From NCBI GenBank assembly GCA_030141605.1, contig JAQGDQ010000224.1:1-64000 (forward strand): DNA of 64,000 nt. The letters run 5' to 3'. A program made the translations under genes and the position numbers. Below, piece by piece: positions 35,901-46,949 of this stretch. Source of the stretch: Tubiluchus corallicola (taxonomy: Eukaryota; Priapulida; Priapulimorpha; Priapulimorphida; Tubiluchidae). The notes under the pieces were generated by a model. It saw only the letters and a program-made list of their open reading frames with translations, searched no databases and was not told where the DNA came from. Positions within the stretch are counted from its first letter, which is position 1. Each line of letters starts with the position of its first letter.

Positions 35901-38900
35901 TAACTACTTACCATTAAAATGGCTACACCTAACGGTTACTGCGGGAGTTTAAATTCACAAGTTGTATGCAGCATTACTGCTAATGCAAAGTTTGTGTGCA
36001 ATAAAATAGCATGTAAATTATATAAAAAGTTCAGAACAAAATTTTTATGCTTTTTGTGAAGAGTGTTTTCTTGTGCTTTATATTACATAAAGCTTATTTT
36101 TCTTACTTTCAGATCGCTCCAATTCTCTGGTGTTTGAAATTAATCCATTGTCGGTACAGTGCATATGCGTCACGTTCCAACATCCCTTGGAGGAAACACT
36201 AGCAACAGGTTGCATATTTGAAGTTTAGTAATTCGAATTGCTTTTGCGGGCTAAAACGAAATGTGTCTAATGATGAACAAAACTTGCTAAAAATATTAAA
36301 ATTAGAACAATATGAAATCAGTGTTGTATAATTTGCTGAAGCAGATATAGAGGTCTTTCTTTGCAGTATACTCATTGGCATAGAGAATGTTATGCAGACT
36401 TGAATTTTTCAATATCTTTTTATTTTTTACAAAGTGCAAGTGGATCTCAGCGAGATATCGAACATTAAATGTGAAATCGAGACATCGCTAGGCAGTCAAC
36501 CAATATGCGATAATGAATATGCAACAAAAGTTATGCAAAGGTGAGCATAAGTTTTGTGCTAACTCGGCGAGAAAAGGTATGTTGGAGTTAGCAGGCCTGT
36601 GTATTTACCTGTCATTAAGATAGAAGTGGCCGTTCCTTTTAGGGACTAAAATTGTTTTATGATAAATTATCGGACATATAAATGACTGCATTTTTGACCT
36701 GCGATGCAAAAAAGAGCATCCAGAGTCGTGAGAACGAACAGGTCAGCCAGTTCAGTACTATCTTTCATGCCAAAGGTTGCAGGATCGATTTTACTCGCAG
36801 ATCATACCAAGTACTTTTTATTTTAAAGTGGCATTTTACTACTAAGGATGCAAAAAAGTAGAGGGAGCATAATGATGTCACTGAATTTTGCTGGCAATTG
36901 TTTAAATCATAGCAGCTACTAAAATTCTAGTGGCTTTGCTACAACTTCTTGTCTGACAGTATTTTTTCTGAAACTGTTATCTATTTGGAGATATTTTATG
37001 TCAAACCACTTGTTTTATAGATGTTGGTCAATACCTGTCACAATGAGAGCGGTCATAAAGAAAGCTATGCTGGCAGCAAATATTCCTTCGTTACCAGACA
37101 GTGCAGCGACTGTTGTTAGTAACCAGCCAGGAACATCGTCGATTCTTCACGGTTTAAGTGATTCCAACAGCAACGAAGTGAAATTCCATAATGATCCCAA
37201 TGCAGGCCACACTGGTCAGAATTCCATGTTTTCTCAGTATTCCCTGGCTGATACATCCCAACCTTCTTCCCTTTCTCTTGATGCTTCAACTTCTTTTAGT
37301 CAGCAACAGCAAGCGATGCAGCAGCAGCAGCAGCATGAACAATGCGAGCAACAACAACAACTGCAGCAGCACCAGCTAGAACAACAGTATGAGCAACAAC
37401 AGCTGCAGCAGCAACAGCAACACCAACACCAACAACAAATGCAGCAACAGCAACAAATTCAGCAACAGCACCAACAACAAATGCAACAGCACCAACAACA
37501 ACACGTGCAACATCAACAGCAAATGATACAGCAGTCACAAGAAGATCATTCTGAAAACTTACAACAACAACAAGATCAACAGCAGCAGCAGCAACAACAA
37601 CAGTTTCAGCAAGAGCAGCTACATCTTCAAGTGCAGCAACAAGTAAAACTAGAACCACAGACATTACAAATGTCTTATACACAGTCACAGCAGCAGCAGC
37701 AGCAGCAGCATTTATCGCAGCAGGAGTTTCAGATGAAACAACATCAGCAGTTCCTACTACAGCAACAGCAAATCGAGCAGGAACAGCATCAACAAAGGTT
37801 TACTCATCCTAACATGGGCTTTGGACACGAACAGATGCATGCTTTGCAAACCGAACATTCGGGAGCACACAACCCCATGTTAACAACTATGTTGCAAGAT
37901 GTCAGAGTTCAGCAGAAACCTACTCCTATGCTGAAAAATCTCCTCAGTGATTCGTTTGAAGCGCTACCTCCATTGAAAGGTAGGAAACCACGGAAGCGCA
38001 AGTCTTTGCTCGACCCACCAAGAAGTCCAGGCCGGAGTCCAAAACGTACGCGGTCTGTGGATGACGAGTACGATTATCAGTACAGCATGTTTCCGGAATC
38101 GCAGGTTGCCAGATTGGAATCATCTCTTGATAGCTGGATTGAGTTAGAAAAGGCAAAAGAGGACAAGAGACGTTGGTCAGGTGTTGATGAAATCATTGAT
38201 CGTGTTGCCGAGGGCAGAGTTGCACCAACCACTGTAACGTCTGAGCCCATGAATTGGGAACACTTTGAAGGATTTAAAGAAGAGGCTTTACACTACAGCA
38301 ACCAATTTCATCAAGAATTGGTGGCATCTGGTACAGTTTTTACTGAATCTGGCAGTATGGAGCCAAACATACCTAGATCACTTATGCAGACTGACTTTGC
38401 TGACCAAGCTTCAGTTTCTAGGTTGACTGCTTCGGCAGAATTTGCTATTCCTAAACCACCTGACAAAACTGAAGAAAAAGTGGCCCAGCGGCGACTTAGT
38501 GGAGAAAAGTTTCGTCCTTTAGAGGCCCTGGATCTCTCAGCTCATATGCCTGAGTTTGGAGAGTTATCAGCTTACGATATGAGTAGTCTTCATTCTGATG
38601 CTGGTCCTGCTTTTTCATTAAAGAGGAGCATGAGTGTTGATACTGGCACAGGGGTTCTGATGCAGCAACCGGCTACACTGCCAGAGCAAAAACCTAAAAA
38701 GAGAGGCCCAAAACCAGGAGAAAAACGAAAAGAGAAAGGCTTAAATAAGAAAAAAGGGCAATCCGACGTTTTCCCTTCGCACTATATGGCACCTAGTAGC
38801 ACTGGCTCCGTAATACCTAGTACTTCTTATGCCCCGGTAGCATTTGGTCCATCGGCACAGGCTAACAGTTCTTCGCAAGTACAGAACGTAACATCTCAAG

Positions 38901-41301
38901 CCATGCAACTTACCTCTTCTGCTCCTTCTAGAACATCAGAAATGTCCTCAAAGTTTTCCCAAGCAAAAACAGCAGATGCATCTTTAGAAAGTCTTTCTCA
39001 GCCGTCTCAGTCGCCTTCACATTTGTCACAAATACCTCGCTCAGCACCATCGCAGTTAGCAACACGACCTTCACAGACACCACCAAGGCCGAATCAGACA
39101 CCTCCGCAACCTTCTCATACCCCTCCGAGACCATCCCAGACTCCTCCGTGTCCAAACCAGACTCCACCACGTCCAAGCCAGACACCACCTCGACCAAGCC
39201 AGACGCCACCTCGACCAAGCCATCTCAGACGCCACCTACAACTATTCAAATGCCTGTCAGGCCTTCACAAATGCCAACTACTAAGCCTTCACAGGTATTG
39301 CCTAAATCTTCTCAGGCGCCAGTTAAATCCACACAAGCTCCTTCAAAACCTTCACAGTCAACAGCTAAACCACCAGTTACATCTAAATCACAAATCCCTC
39401 CACGATCTTTACCAAGCATTTCTTCACAAGCTGCAACATGCTCAGCAATGTCAGTGTCTCAGAGGTCATCTATGACTAAGCCAAAAGTCATAGTTGTCTC
39501 AAGTTCTAACAAAACAATTGGTGCACAAAAAGTGTCTGTCTCCTCAATCACTGGTATGTCCAGTGGGTCTAAAAGTCAGTCGCTGTTAAAGCCTTCTGTG
39601 AGTAAGCAAGGATATTCAGCAAAATACGTGAATACTGCGAGCAAACCAGGAGCAGGAAAAGTTCCATGTTATGTTCCCACACAGTCTGTGTCAAAAACCC
39701 AGGCCACCACTTCATCAAGTACAGTACAAGGGCTGGTTAAACAAAGTATTAGTAAAACCTCTAGTCCTAGCCAATCGAAAGATAATGGTGTGAAGTCTAA
39801 TAGTAAAACATCTGCTTCATCGGGGTCTGTCACAAAGGTTACCAGTATAACGAAAATGCAAAAGGTGTCTAACAAAAACCATTCCCCAACTCCCAAGAAT
39901 GGCAAACCGTTAAATTCCACTAAGCAAACGTCTTTAACCTCAGGTGAAAAATCTGGCATTGTAAAACAAAACAAGACGACACCTGAGAGTTCAGTCAGAG
40001 AGGGCACCTCCAAATTGATCACTAAAACTGCACAAGTGATGTTAAAACCTCTTAACATACCATCGCCAAAGGTCTCGACCAGCACTAGTGAGGAATTGAA
40101 AGAACAGACATCAGCAACACCAGATGCAGCAGTGGCTACAGATTCTAGTTCTGGAAAACCTGTTGTCCGCCCCGGCCGTAAAGGCTCTCTATCAGCTGTA
40201 ATTGATAAACTCAAGCAGGGATCTGGAAGCACTCATGTTAATGTGAGCAGTGCTTCACCACAACCAGATAAGAAAGACATGGGAAAGGACAGGTCTAAAT
40301 TGTTGGTTACAAAGACAGCATCACCAAAACAAAAAACAGATGTCAGTAAGAAAGGAAATTCTATTAAGCTGACAGTGACAAAGACTATGGGCTCAGATGG
40401 CACCACTAAACTGACATCGTCTGTGTCAGCTTCAAAACCAAAATCTAATGTGAATATGGCAGATTCTCCATCAAGAGTAGCAGTGGCCTCGGCTATGTCA
40501 CATGTAGTGTCATCACTGACCACAAAATCAGTAAAGGATTCCAGTGATCAGAAATCGTCATCAAGTTCTGATTCTCAGCTGAAGACAAATTCAGAGTTAA
40601 AAGCTGGAATTCTGGAAAACCCATCTATTCACGCGAGAGATTCTCCGAGTGACTCAAGTGCAAAACACAAGCCTGTAGCAAAAAGGACTGAGTCATCATT
40701 TAAGCCGAGTGATATGCCAAAGCCTGTGTTGGAAATGTTGCAGGAAGAGCACATGCTGTCTGTCAAAACCATGGGTCCACCCAAGGTAGATAAAAAAGTT
40801 ATTGCAGATAAGGTCAGCAAACCTACGGAAGACTTAGATGTAGCAAAAGATGTGAAAAAGGATCAAGGAAACAAAACTGATACCTCTGAAAACTCTTCTT
40901 TAGTTAAATCAGTACCTATTGTTAGCTCAGGGAAACCTTCCCCTGCTCCGAGTCCCAGTGCACTCGAGAGCCCTCACACAATGACCCGCATTAAGAGACA
41001 TCCAAAATCACCATTTGAAGAAATTAGTAGCCCAGAAGATAATTTATTTATTGACTATCCCGCGACTCCGAAGTCGGCGCAGGCAAGTAAGCCCTCACCG
41101 ATTCCGATCTCCAAGCCCGCATCTGATGCAACATCTCCTGTACCAGCCAAATCTCCTGTGAAAGCTGCGACGTCTGCTCAGCAGTCTCTTTCTTCTCCTC
41201 TTACGCCATTTAATCACTCTAATCCAAGTTCTGTGAAATCAGTCACCTCTTGTATTATTGATGATGATTTGATGGACGAAGCTTTGGTTGGTCTGGGATA
41301 A
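23988..41301 (+). CDS. MED1: Mediator of RNA polymerase II transcription subunit 1
   Basis: Seventeen coding exons: 23988-24009, 25081-25211, 26205-26283, 26503-26557, 27697-27826, 28444-28472, 28954-29025, 30121-30195, 30622-30692, 31514-31600, 32370-32484, 33222-33346, 33632-33735, 35125-35305, 36113-36208, 36435-36540, 37021-41301. All phases join. MED1 is the Mediator subunit that contacts nuclear receptors and other activators. The first ~500 residues are the conserved MED1 domain: TECYISSDMFYVEILLEP, LPACFVLRLTKPMP, DQQHCYFLNES and RCWSIPVTMRAV all match the vertebrate protein closely. The rest is one large disordered exon. The C-terminus DDDLMDEALVGLG matches the human end DDDLMDVALIGN. 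Predicted length is about 1,917 aa (human about 1,580). The start is chosen because ATG...ACAG|GTAAAT is the only short upstream exon that restores phase, and it is less certain than the rest. One frameshift is needed near 39200. Confidence 0.93.
24778..24806. repeat. (TA)n microsatellite
   Basis: About 14 TA dinucleotides in MED1 intron 1. Confidence 0.95.
25359..25860. repeat. Unclassified interspersed repeat, copy 1
   Basis: Clearly related to 49190-49510 (shared CATTTCATGAGGATCATTTC, GATACCAAGCTTAT, TTCTACAAAA and TTTGCAAGAACA). Within this copy the ~55-bp lead segment is duplicated (25359-25413 and 25498-25556). It lies in MED1 intron 2. No TIR, tRNA head or coding region was recognised. 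Confidence 0.65.
30930..31145 (+). mobile_element. Candidate tRNA-derived SINE in MED1 intron 9
   Basis: It contains a pol III B-box-like GGGTTCAATACC held in a CTGG...CCAG stem, preceded by a tRNA-like arm (CACTTGTATGCAAGTG). A ~150-base tail with no coding sense follows. The A box is weak. Inferred from the promoter-like head only. Confidence 0.45.
36690..36800 (+). mobile_element. Candidate tRNA-derived SINE head in MED1 intron 16
   Basis: The segment GTCAGCCAGTTCAGTACTAT, then CTTTCATGCCAAAGGTTGC and GGATCGATTTTACTCGC, has the order of a degenerate tRNA (D arm, CAT anticodon loop, B box). Box matches are imperfect. Confidence 0.4.
37021..41301 (+). CDS. MED1: MED1 last exon: disordered region
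   Basis: A single 4.3-kb exon that starts RCWSIPVTMRAVIKKA, the end of the folded domain. In order it holds: a Q-rich tract at 37302-37795 (about residues 587-751); two nuclear receptor box-like motifs at 37880-37894 (LTTML) and 37931-37945 (LKNLL, residues 797-801); a basic segment GRKPRKRK (near 37980); a second basic patch KPKKRGPKPGEKRKEKG (near 38700); RPSQTPP-type repeats (39060-39235); a long S/T/K-rich tail; the conserved SLSAVIDKLKQG near 40190; and the acidic terminus DDDLMDEALVGLG. The frame from 37021 ends at 39475, while the frame that carries the C-terminus is open well upstream of 39148. The two overlap, so one indel is needed. There is no plausible intron between them. Confidence 0.9.
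39060..39240 (+). repeat. 21-bp coding repeat with apparent frameshift (MED1)
   Basis: Units of about 21 bp encode R-P-S-Q-T-P-P. The unit beginning near 39209 is 26 nt instead of 21 (an ATCTC-like excess before AGACGCCACC), which moves the reading frame. Downstream, the other frame continues with the same P/S/Q/T style (KPSQTPPTTIQMPVRPSQMP). Confidence 0.7.
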
Positions 41302-41436
41302 AGCTCCACTTTGATGGATGAAGCTTTGGTTGGTCTGGGATGAAGCTCCACTTTGATGGATGAAGGTTTGGTTGGCCTGCGATGAAACTGTGCTTTGATG
41401 AACAAAGCTCTGGTTCGTCTGGGATGAAGTTCTGCT
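41269..41436 (+). repeat. 42-bp tandem repeat of the MED1 C-terminus across the stop codon
   Basis: Four units of exactly 42 bp (41269, 41311, 41353, 41395). The first encodes LMDEALVGLG and the TAA stop. The next three repeat TTGATGGATGAAGCTTTGGT-like sequence in the same frame, each ending in TGA at the position of the stop. The copies diverge progressively (DEALVGLG, DEGLVGLR, NKALVRLG). Confidence 0.92.
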
Positions 41437-42565
41437 TTGCACAGTAACATGGCTGGCTAAGATTTCTTAATGTCAGGAAATGAAAATAATATCAGGAAAT
41501 GAGATAATGATACTAATAGCCAATTGGCCATTTTCTTAGCCATTCATTTACTAATCCGAACCACTATTGCTTAATTTCAGTCACTAAGCAATGAGCACTA
41601 TCTTGATTATTTTACTTTTCTTTCATATGAATATGGATATACATTTGAAGTGAAGTTTTTCGCTAAAAATTCTAAAATGAACTTTACCAATAGATACGCG
41701 ATTTTTCACAGAGGTACCAAATCAAATCCTTGGTTTTCTAAGAAAATTAATTTTTGTTTTGTAGTTCTATTAATACATTAATTTTATTTTAGTCTGGGAA
41801 TGTGTGTTTTTTGCCATTAATGGATGTAAATAAGCTATAAGACTTATTTCTGCTTAACCCGCTGTTAAGCACTTGTACATTTAGAGAGATGGACTATCTA
41901 ATTGGGCGTGTTCCTGTGATGGTTATTGAACATAGTGTACCAAGTTATCGGTTTGTATATTTTTACGAAGTTGATGTACATGAAATTATAACCTATTTAG
42001 TTATTTGTTAGTGTAATAATAATGGTAAATTATTAGTTAGAAGACAACTGCCAATCAATCTATGGATAATGTTATTATGATAATAAATTGATGGCTTTAG
42101 AAATAATATGTAAATTATTTGTTATTGTTGGAGAACTAATAAACCTGGAGGTTTACAGGGGTCATATTGTCATACTACCAGTATCAATATTTGCATTTAA
42201 TGTTTTTTCTCTAATTGTTATTGCCTTATTCTATAAAATACATACTATTCTGTAGCGCTATAGGTATGCCTTGTTACTATTACAACAATTAGAATTGAGT
42301 ATTGTAAATTTCATACAGAAAACTTTGATAATCTTGCCTGTGTAAATAGAGATGTTGTAATCTTATGTTGAGTTTTTGTTTTGTGATTTTTTACGGAAGT
42401 AGAAATCAGTAACGAGTTCACACAGGAAAGTTCCCATACAGCAGTGCTACTGCAACAAAACGAAAGAAAAAATTTCATTGATTAACGAACATGTCCAGTT
42501 CAATTCCCTTTTAATGGTGAGTTGTTCAATTCATTCTATGATGTAAATTTATATTAAATTAAAAT
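41302..42565 (+). other. MED1 3' UTR and downstream DNA
   Basis: After the repeat the stretch is A+T-rich, with no other gene. Candidate polyadenylation signals are present around 42078 and at 42138-42143. Confidence 0.55.
42138..42143 (+). terminator. Candidate MED1 polyadenylation signal
   Basis: AATAAA about 840 bases after the MED1 stop codon, followed by a GT-rich stretch. Several weaker alternatives lie nearby. Confidence 0.4.
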
Positions 42566-42843
42566 GACAAAAAACACCCCAAAAAAAAACACACACAACC
42601 ACAAACCCCCACCCACAACAACAAAACACACCAAAAACCCAAACCCAACACTTTGTGATAAAAACTGAAAAACTTACTGTATACAATTAGCAACATCATA
42701 CAATTATAAGATTCAGCAACAAAACACACAACCACAACACAACAAACAAAACACAAAACACAAAAACAACAAAAACACAACAACACAAAACCAAACAACA
42801 CAAACCAAAACACAAAAAAAACCAAACCCACACAAAAAAGCAT
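42566..42843. repeat. A/C-only low-complexity tract
   Basis: Two blocks (42566-42651 and 42718-42840) made almost entirely of A and C on the plus strand, such as CAAAACACAAAACACAAAAA. A normal ~65-base A+T-rich insert separates them. The opposite strand is G/T-only. Confidence 0.85.
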
Positions 42844-43504
42844 TTGTCTAAAATATCAGAAAAGAAAACTCTTTAATTAAAAATAATCTATTTATTTCAG
42901 TAGAATGATTAAGTACTTTTACAATAAAATCGAATGAATAATACATATTATCATAGTTTTACATTAAGAGCAAGCACCGATTGGTCTTTTGATTTAAAGC
43001 ATTACAACAAGAGAATATTTTTTATGACTCAGAAACGATAAAACTGCAATTACAAGTTGCCACATAATGAAATTCCCTTACATTATAAAAATAAATCAAA
43101 AAGAAACCAATTTGTGCTCAATTTCTTACCATTAAAACAACTGATATTTTTTATTATCATAATTATAAATGAAAGTACCCACAAATAACAGAAGTTTTAG
43201 TCACTTGGAAACAAACTATGAACTAGTCTCTGTCATCATTAAAAACAATGTAAACTAATATATAGATGACGAACTTATTACTATAGTAATTGCAATCAGT
43301 GCGCAAAAGTGTATTTGGATAGGAAAGGGATCTCATGGTGAACAGAGGAAAAAACAGCTAGGAGTCTGTGGGAATGCTATGAGCTCCCCTAGTGGGTTTC
43401 CAAAAACCAATACACTTTCCTGGATTTTAGGCATTTTGAGGTGCTTGAGATGGTCGTCGGAAGAGGTGTTGAGAAGCCCCTGGCACAGCAGTGTCTAGTT
43501 TTTT

Positions 43505-43625
43505 GTTGGATTATTGCTGTGCTTACCTGTCTTGAGGGCGGATTTCTTGTACCTTAGAATTTTGCCTGCCGAACGTCTACAATTGATGTAATGGGCGTAT
43601 GATGATGACAATGATGATGATGAAT
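43505..43625 (+). mobile_element. Probable LINE 3' tail, copy 1
   Basis: Shares CTGTCTTGAGGGCGGATTTC and GAATTTTGCCTGCC with 44000-44115 and ends in a TGATGA-type microsatellite, as many CR1-like LINE tails do. There is no coding part. The assignment is inference. Confidence 0.45.
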
Positions 43626-43999
43626 GAAAGAAAGGACAGTTCAATAAGCAGTTTTTTAGCTTTCTGTCATTAAGGATACAAAATTTAAGTCTATATTAAA
43701 AAATAATAGCTGTTTTTAAACAGGCTTCACTAGCCCAGGTAAATCATGCCCTGTTCAAACCATTTAACATCACGAGGAATCATTGGGCAAAAGAAGTACA
43801 GCCAGGTAAACAAGCTAGAATTTTCAATGTAATTCCCAAGCAGTTAATACTTCTGCGCCATCTTTATAGAGCTAATTTTTTGCACCATTGTTCACTTTTA
43901 TTGCATCTAACCTTTCATTTCTAAAGGAAAATAAGTTACTACACGTTAAAACGTTGTTTAACAGGAGTGGTCCCAACAAACCAATGGCATAGCAGTTTT

Positions 44000-44115
44000 T
44001 TTGCTTAATTAACTGCTGTGTTTACTTGTCTTGAGGGCAGATTTCTTTTATTTTGGAATTCTGCCTGCCCAAAATCTGTAATAGATTCAACGGATATAAT
44101 TATGATGATAACAAT
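44000..44115 (+). mobile_element. Probable LINE 3' tail, copy 2
   Basis: Direct repeat of 43505-43625 at lower identity (CTTGAGGGCAGATTTCTTTT, GAATTCTGCCTGCC), again ending in ATGATGATAA. It lies about 490 bases downstream of copy 1. Confidence 0.45.
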
Positions 44116-46180
44116 TATTCAAGTAGTTGTTTGTTTTGCTTTTGTTTTAATCTCCACAATTCAATAACAAAGTTTTTAGTAAAACTGCTAGAAAATGGCG
44201 TTATATATCACGTGTAAACAGATGTGGGTTGTGGATGTATAGATATCCGCTTATAGGCTTATAGGTATATATAATGTTATGAAGATAAATGTGCCACCTG
44301 GCGAGGCTTTGCTTTGTCTCAGGTGCAAAATCTGTAATTTTAGTTTTCCCCAACAGGCGCACTTTAAGCACTGGTTGCAATACTAAAATCAATTTCTATT
44401 CTTCTAAACTAGTTAAAAAAAATTTCCGTGTAGTTTAAATAACAAAGTCGATGGAAGCACAATGTAAATACTATCTATACTGTTAACTAACTACCAAATA
44501 CAAAACCCTGCACCATTTACACATTAAATTTCTAATTAGGATACGCTGCTTCCAAATATACCCAAATGGCATATAACAATACAAACAAATCTGCATCTGA
44601 TTAACTTGCATCTGATTAACTCTGATTTGCAGTTATGTCGTAATAAGACGTATAGACTTACTACACTCCTATACATACAGAAATCACATAATGCTTAAAT
44701 CTCCTAACTTGTTACCCATTATTAATCGGGTCCAAAAATATGAGCCATGCAGAGGGGTAACCGATATTAGTGATTCGTTAAAAGGGAAGGCATCCATTAG
44801 CATAAAATATCATAACAAATATTGGTAACTGGAAACCAACGTCATTATTTGCTACACATACTTAGGCTTGCTGCCACCCCTGGTTTGGCCCGGACTTTCC
44901 TGAAATTCAGCCATACATCAGTAGTTGGATTTTTGAAAAATCCTGAAATCTCCTAATTTACACCATCACATTGAAATTTAAGTGGAAGAAACGGATACAC
45001 AACTTACATGCTCTTGAACGTTTGCATAGAATAAGCTAAAGACAGCTAAGTGACATAAAACAGCAAACTTATTAAATTAAGTTTAAACGGCTTCATTTTT
45101 CGTCAAGTTTTGATGAAACGGCAAGTGCTGCAAAAAAGTATTCTTAGCTTTAATTCACTTAACATAAACCAGTCTATTTTCAAGAAATCTCAAAAACTTG
45201 AGAAATGTATTGGAATGAATTTGGAAATGTATTTGGAACGAATTCCAAAAACTGAGGTAGAGTGCTTGTAATTTTGTAAGTTTTATGATTTTAGGGCTTA
45301 TTTTAGATCTAAAATCAAGAAATTTGTACTTCGTGGTTTAAATTTTTTGATTTTCGTTTCTGAAAAAGAGCTCATAAAACGTCTAAATACACGAAACGGG
45401 TTGGCTTCTGGGCTCTGTCCCAGTCCAAGAGCCCCCTGGCTGACTCTTATTCCTGATTTATGTTTCTGACGAGGTGGTAAACTCTACACATACTGGGCTA
45501 TTACAACATGGCCGTCAAAGAAATCAGTCCTATCACTAAAAGGCCTGGTACAAATTTGCTTAACTGCATCTTTGTTTATAAAGGATTCATCATTAAACAA
45601 TACCAGTATTCATAATATAGTAGGCTATTAATAATTATTATAATTACTGGTAAATTTCTCTGCAAAACAAACAAAAACGATACTATCAACAGCATAAATA
45701 ATGCAACGTAACAAAGATTATTCATAAGGAAACAATAATTGTTTGGCTTGTGCTTCTTCAACTTGTAAATAAATATCACAGTTGAGAATAAAGTCGCTAT
45801 TAGAACAACGTTAAAAAGTAAATGAGGTAAAAAGGCCATGGAAATAATAAAACTACTACAATATTATACTTTACCCATGATCTGGTTATATTAAATAGGT
45901 ACCCTGCAAACAAATTACTACCTGCAATCTCAATGACATATAAAAACGATCTTACTAGCAAAATACAGAGGTTAGAACTTAAACAAATGTAAAATGGTGA
46001 GCTCAGACAGACAGTTAATGCAGACAATCTTATGTGATATAAAAACTATGAATTACATTCATGAGATAAACATAAAAGTGCATCTTCTTTTCTTTTAAAA
46101 CTTGGATCAAGATAAGCTGCTATATGGTTTCAGTTGTGCTGCCCTTGGAATTTTCAATCATAATAAATGCAGTAACTAGA
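44116..46180. other. Gene-free stretch
   Basis: A+T-rich. A hydrophobic minus-strand open frame near 45576-45839 has no start context, splice support or family signature. No gene is called. Confidence 0.5.
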
Positions 46181-46745
46181 AGTAGTGATGGGAATCGATG
46201 CAGAAGTTGAGATACAATTTCGACAAGCCATAAGAACTTGCGACTCGATTTCGCTAAGTACTTTACAAAAAATTCTGATACAATTTCGATGAACAGTAAG
46301 GACTTGTGATGCAATTTTCATTTCGGTAAACACTTCACAAATCAATTTGATACAATTTTAATCTCTAAAATACACGTGTCCTTAAATTAATTTATATATT
46401 TAAATGGTGACCTTACGAGTGTGTAAATTAAAGGTTTGCACTCATGAAAGTATTGCAGATTTTTGTGCATCAAAAAATGGTACCTCTTAGTTGTTGTGCA
46501 TTAGTTTTGGTACTAATAACATGATAATATAAACTATTCTTCTCAATATCTTTATTATTGCCAGGGCACAAAAATTGCCGAAATTACACATCGATTTCAA
46601 TGTCGATGCTCCAATTGTATTGATTTTCTGTGGTGATAATCATATATTTTACTGATCTCATAAGAGATAAAAAAATTGATTTTGTTTTGTATCTATTCAA
46701 AAATCGATTTTTCTTCGATAAAACGATAATCGATTCCCGCATGGA
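46181..46745. mobile_element. Candidate non-autonomous DNA element, GGAATCGAT ends
   Basis: Left end GTGATGGGAATCGATG, right end ATAATCGATTCCCGCATG. The inverted repeats GGGAATCGAT are clear, and both subterminal regions are rich in CGATTTC/TCGATT. No clean target duplication was found. hAT-like by style. Confidence 0.45.
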
Positions 46746-46949
46746 GCAATCGTGGAGTCGCTGTTGCATTCTAAGTGCCCAGCAGTATAGTCTGGATCAG
46801 AATGAAGTGACACTACACTTGTTTCAAGTATTTATAAAATAGACTACCCCATTATTGTTCACATGTTTATAGTGCCACTGCTTCTGTGTAGAATCTGCAA
46901 GAATAATTAGAAATAATTTCCAACAGGCAGACTCCCTACAGTGACTCCA

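Noticed and set aside
39100-39330. Small intron explaining the MED1 frame change
   Set aside because: The only donor/acceptor pairs are either about 20 bases apart or leave the wrong phase.
42559-42843. Cys/Phe/Val-rich membrane peptide on the minus strand
   Set aside because: Pure product of the A/C-only tract.
45576-45839. Small hydrophobic membrane protein on the minus strand
   Set aside because: A+T-rich DNA often yields such frames. There are no start context, conserved motif or splice sites.
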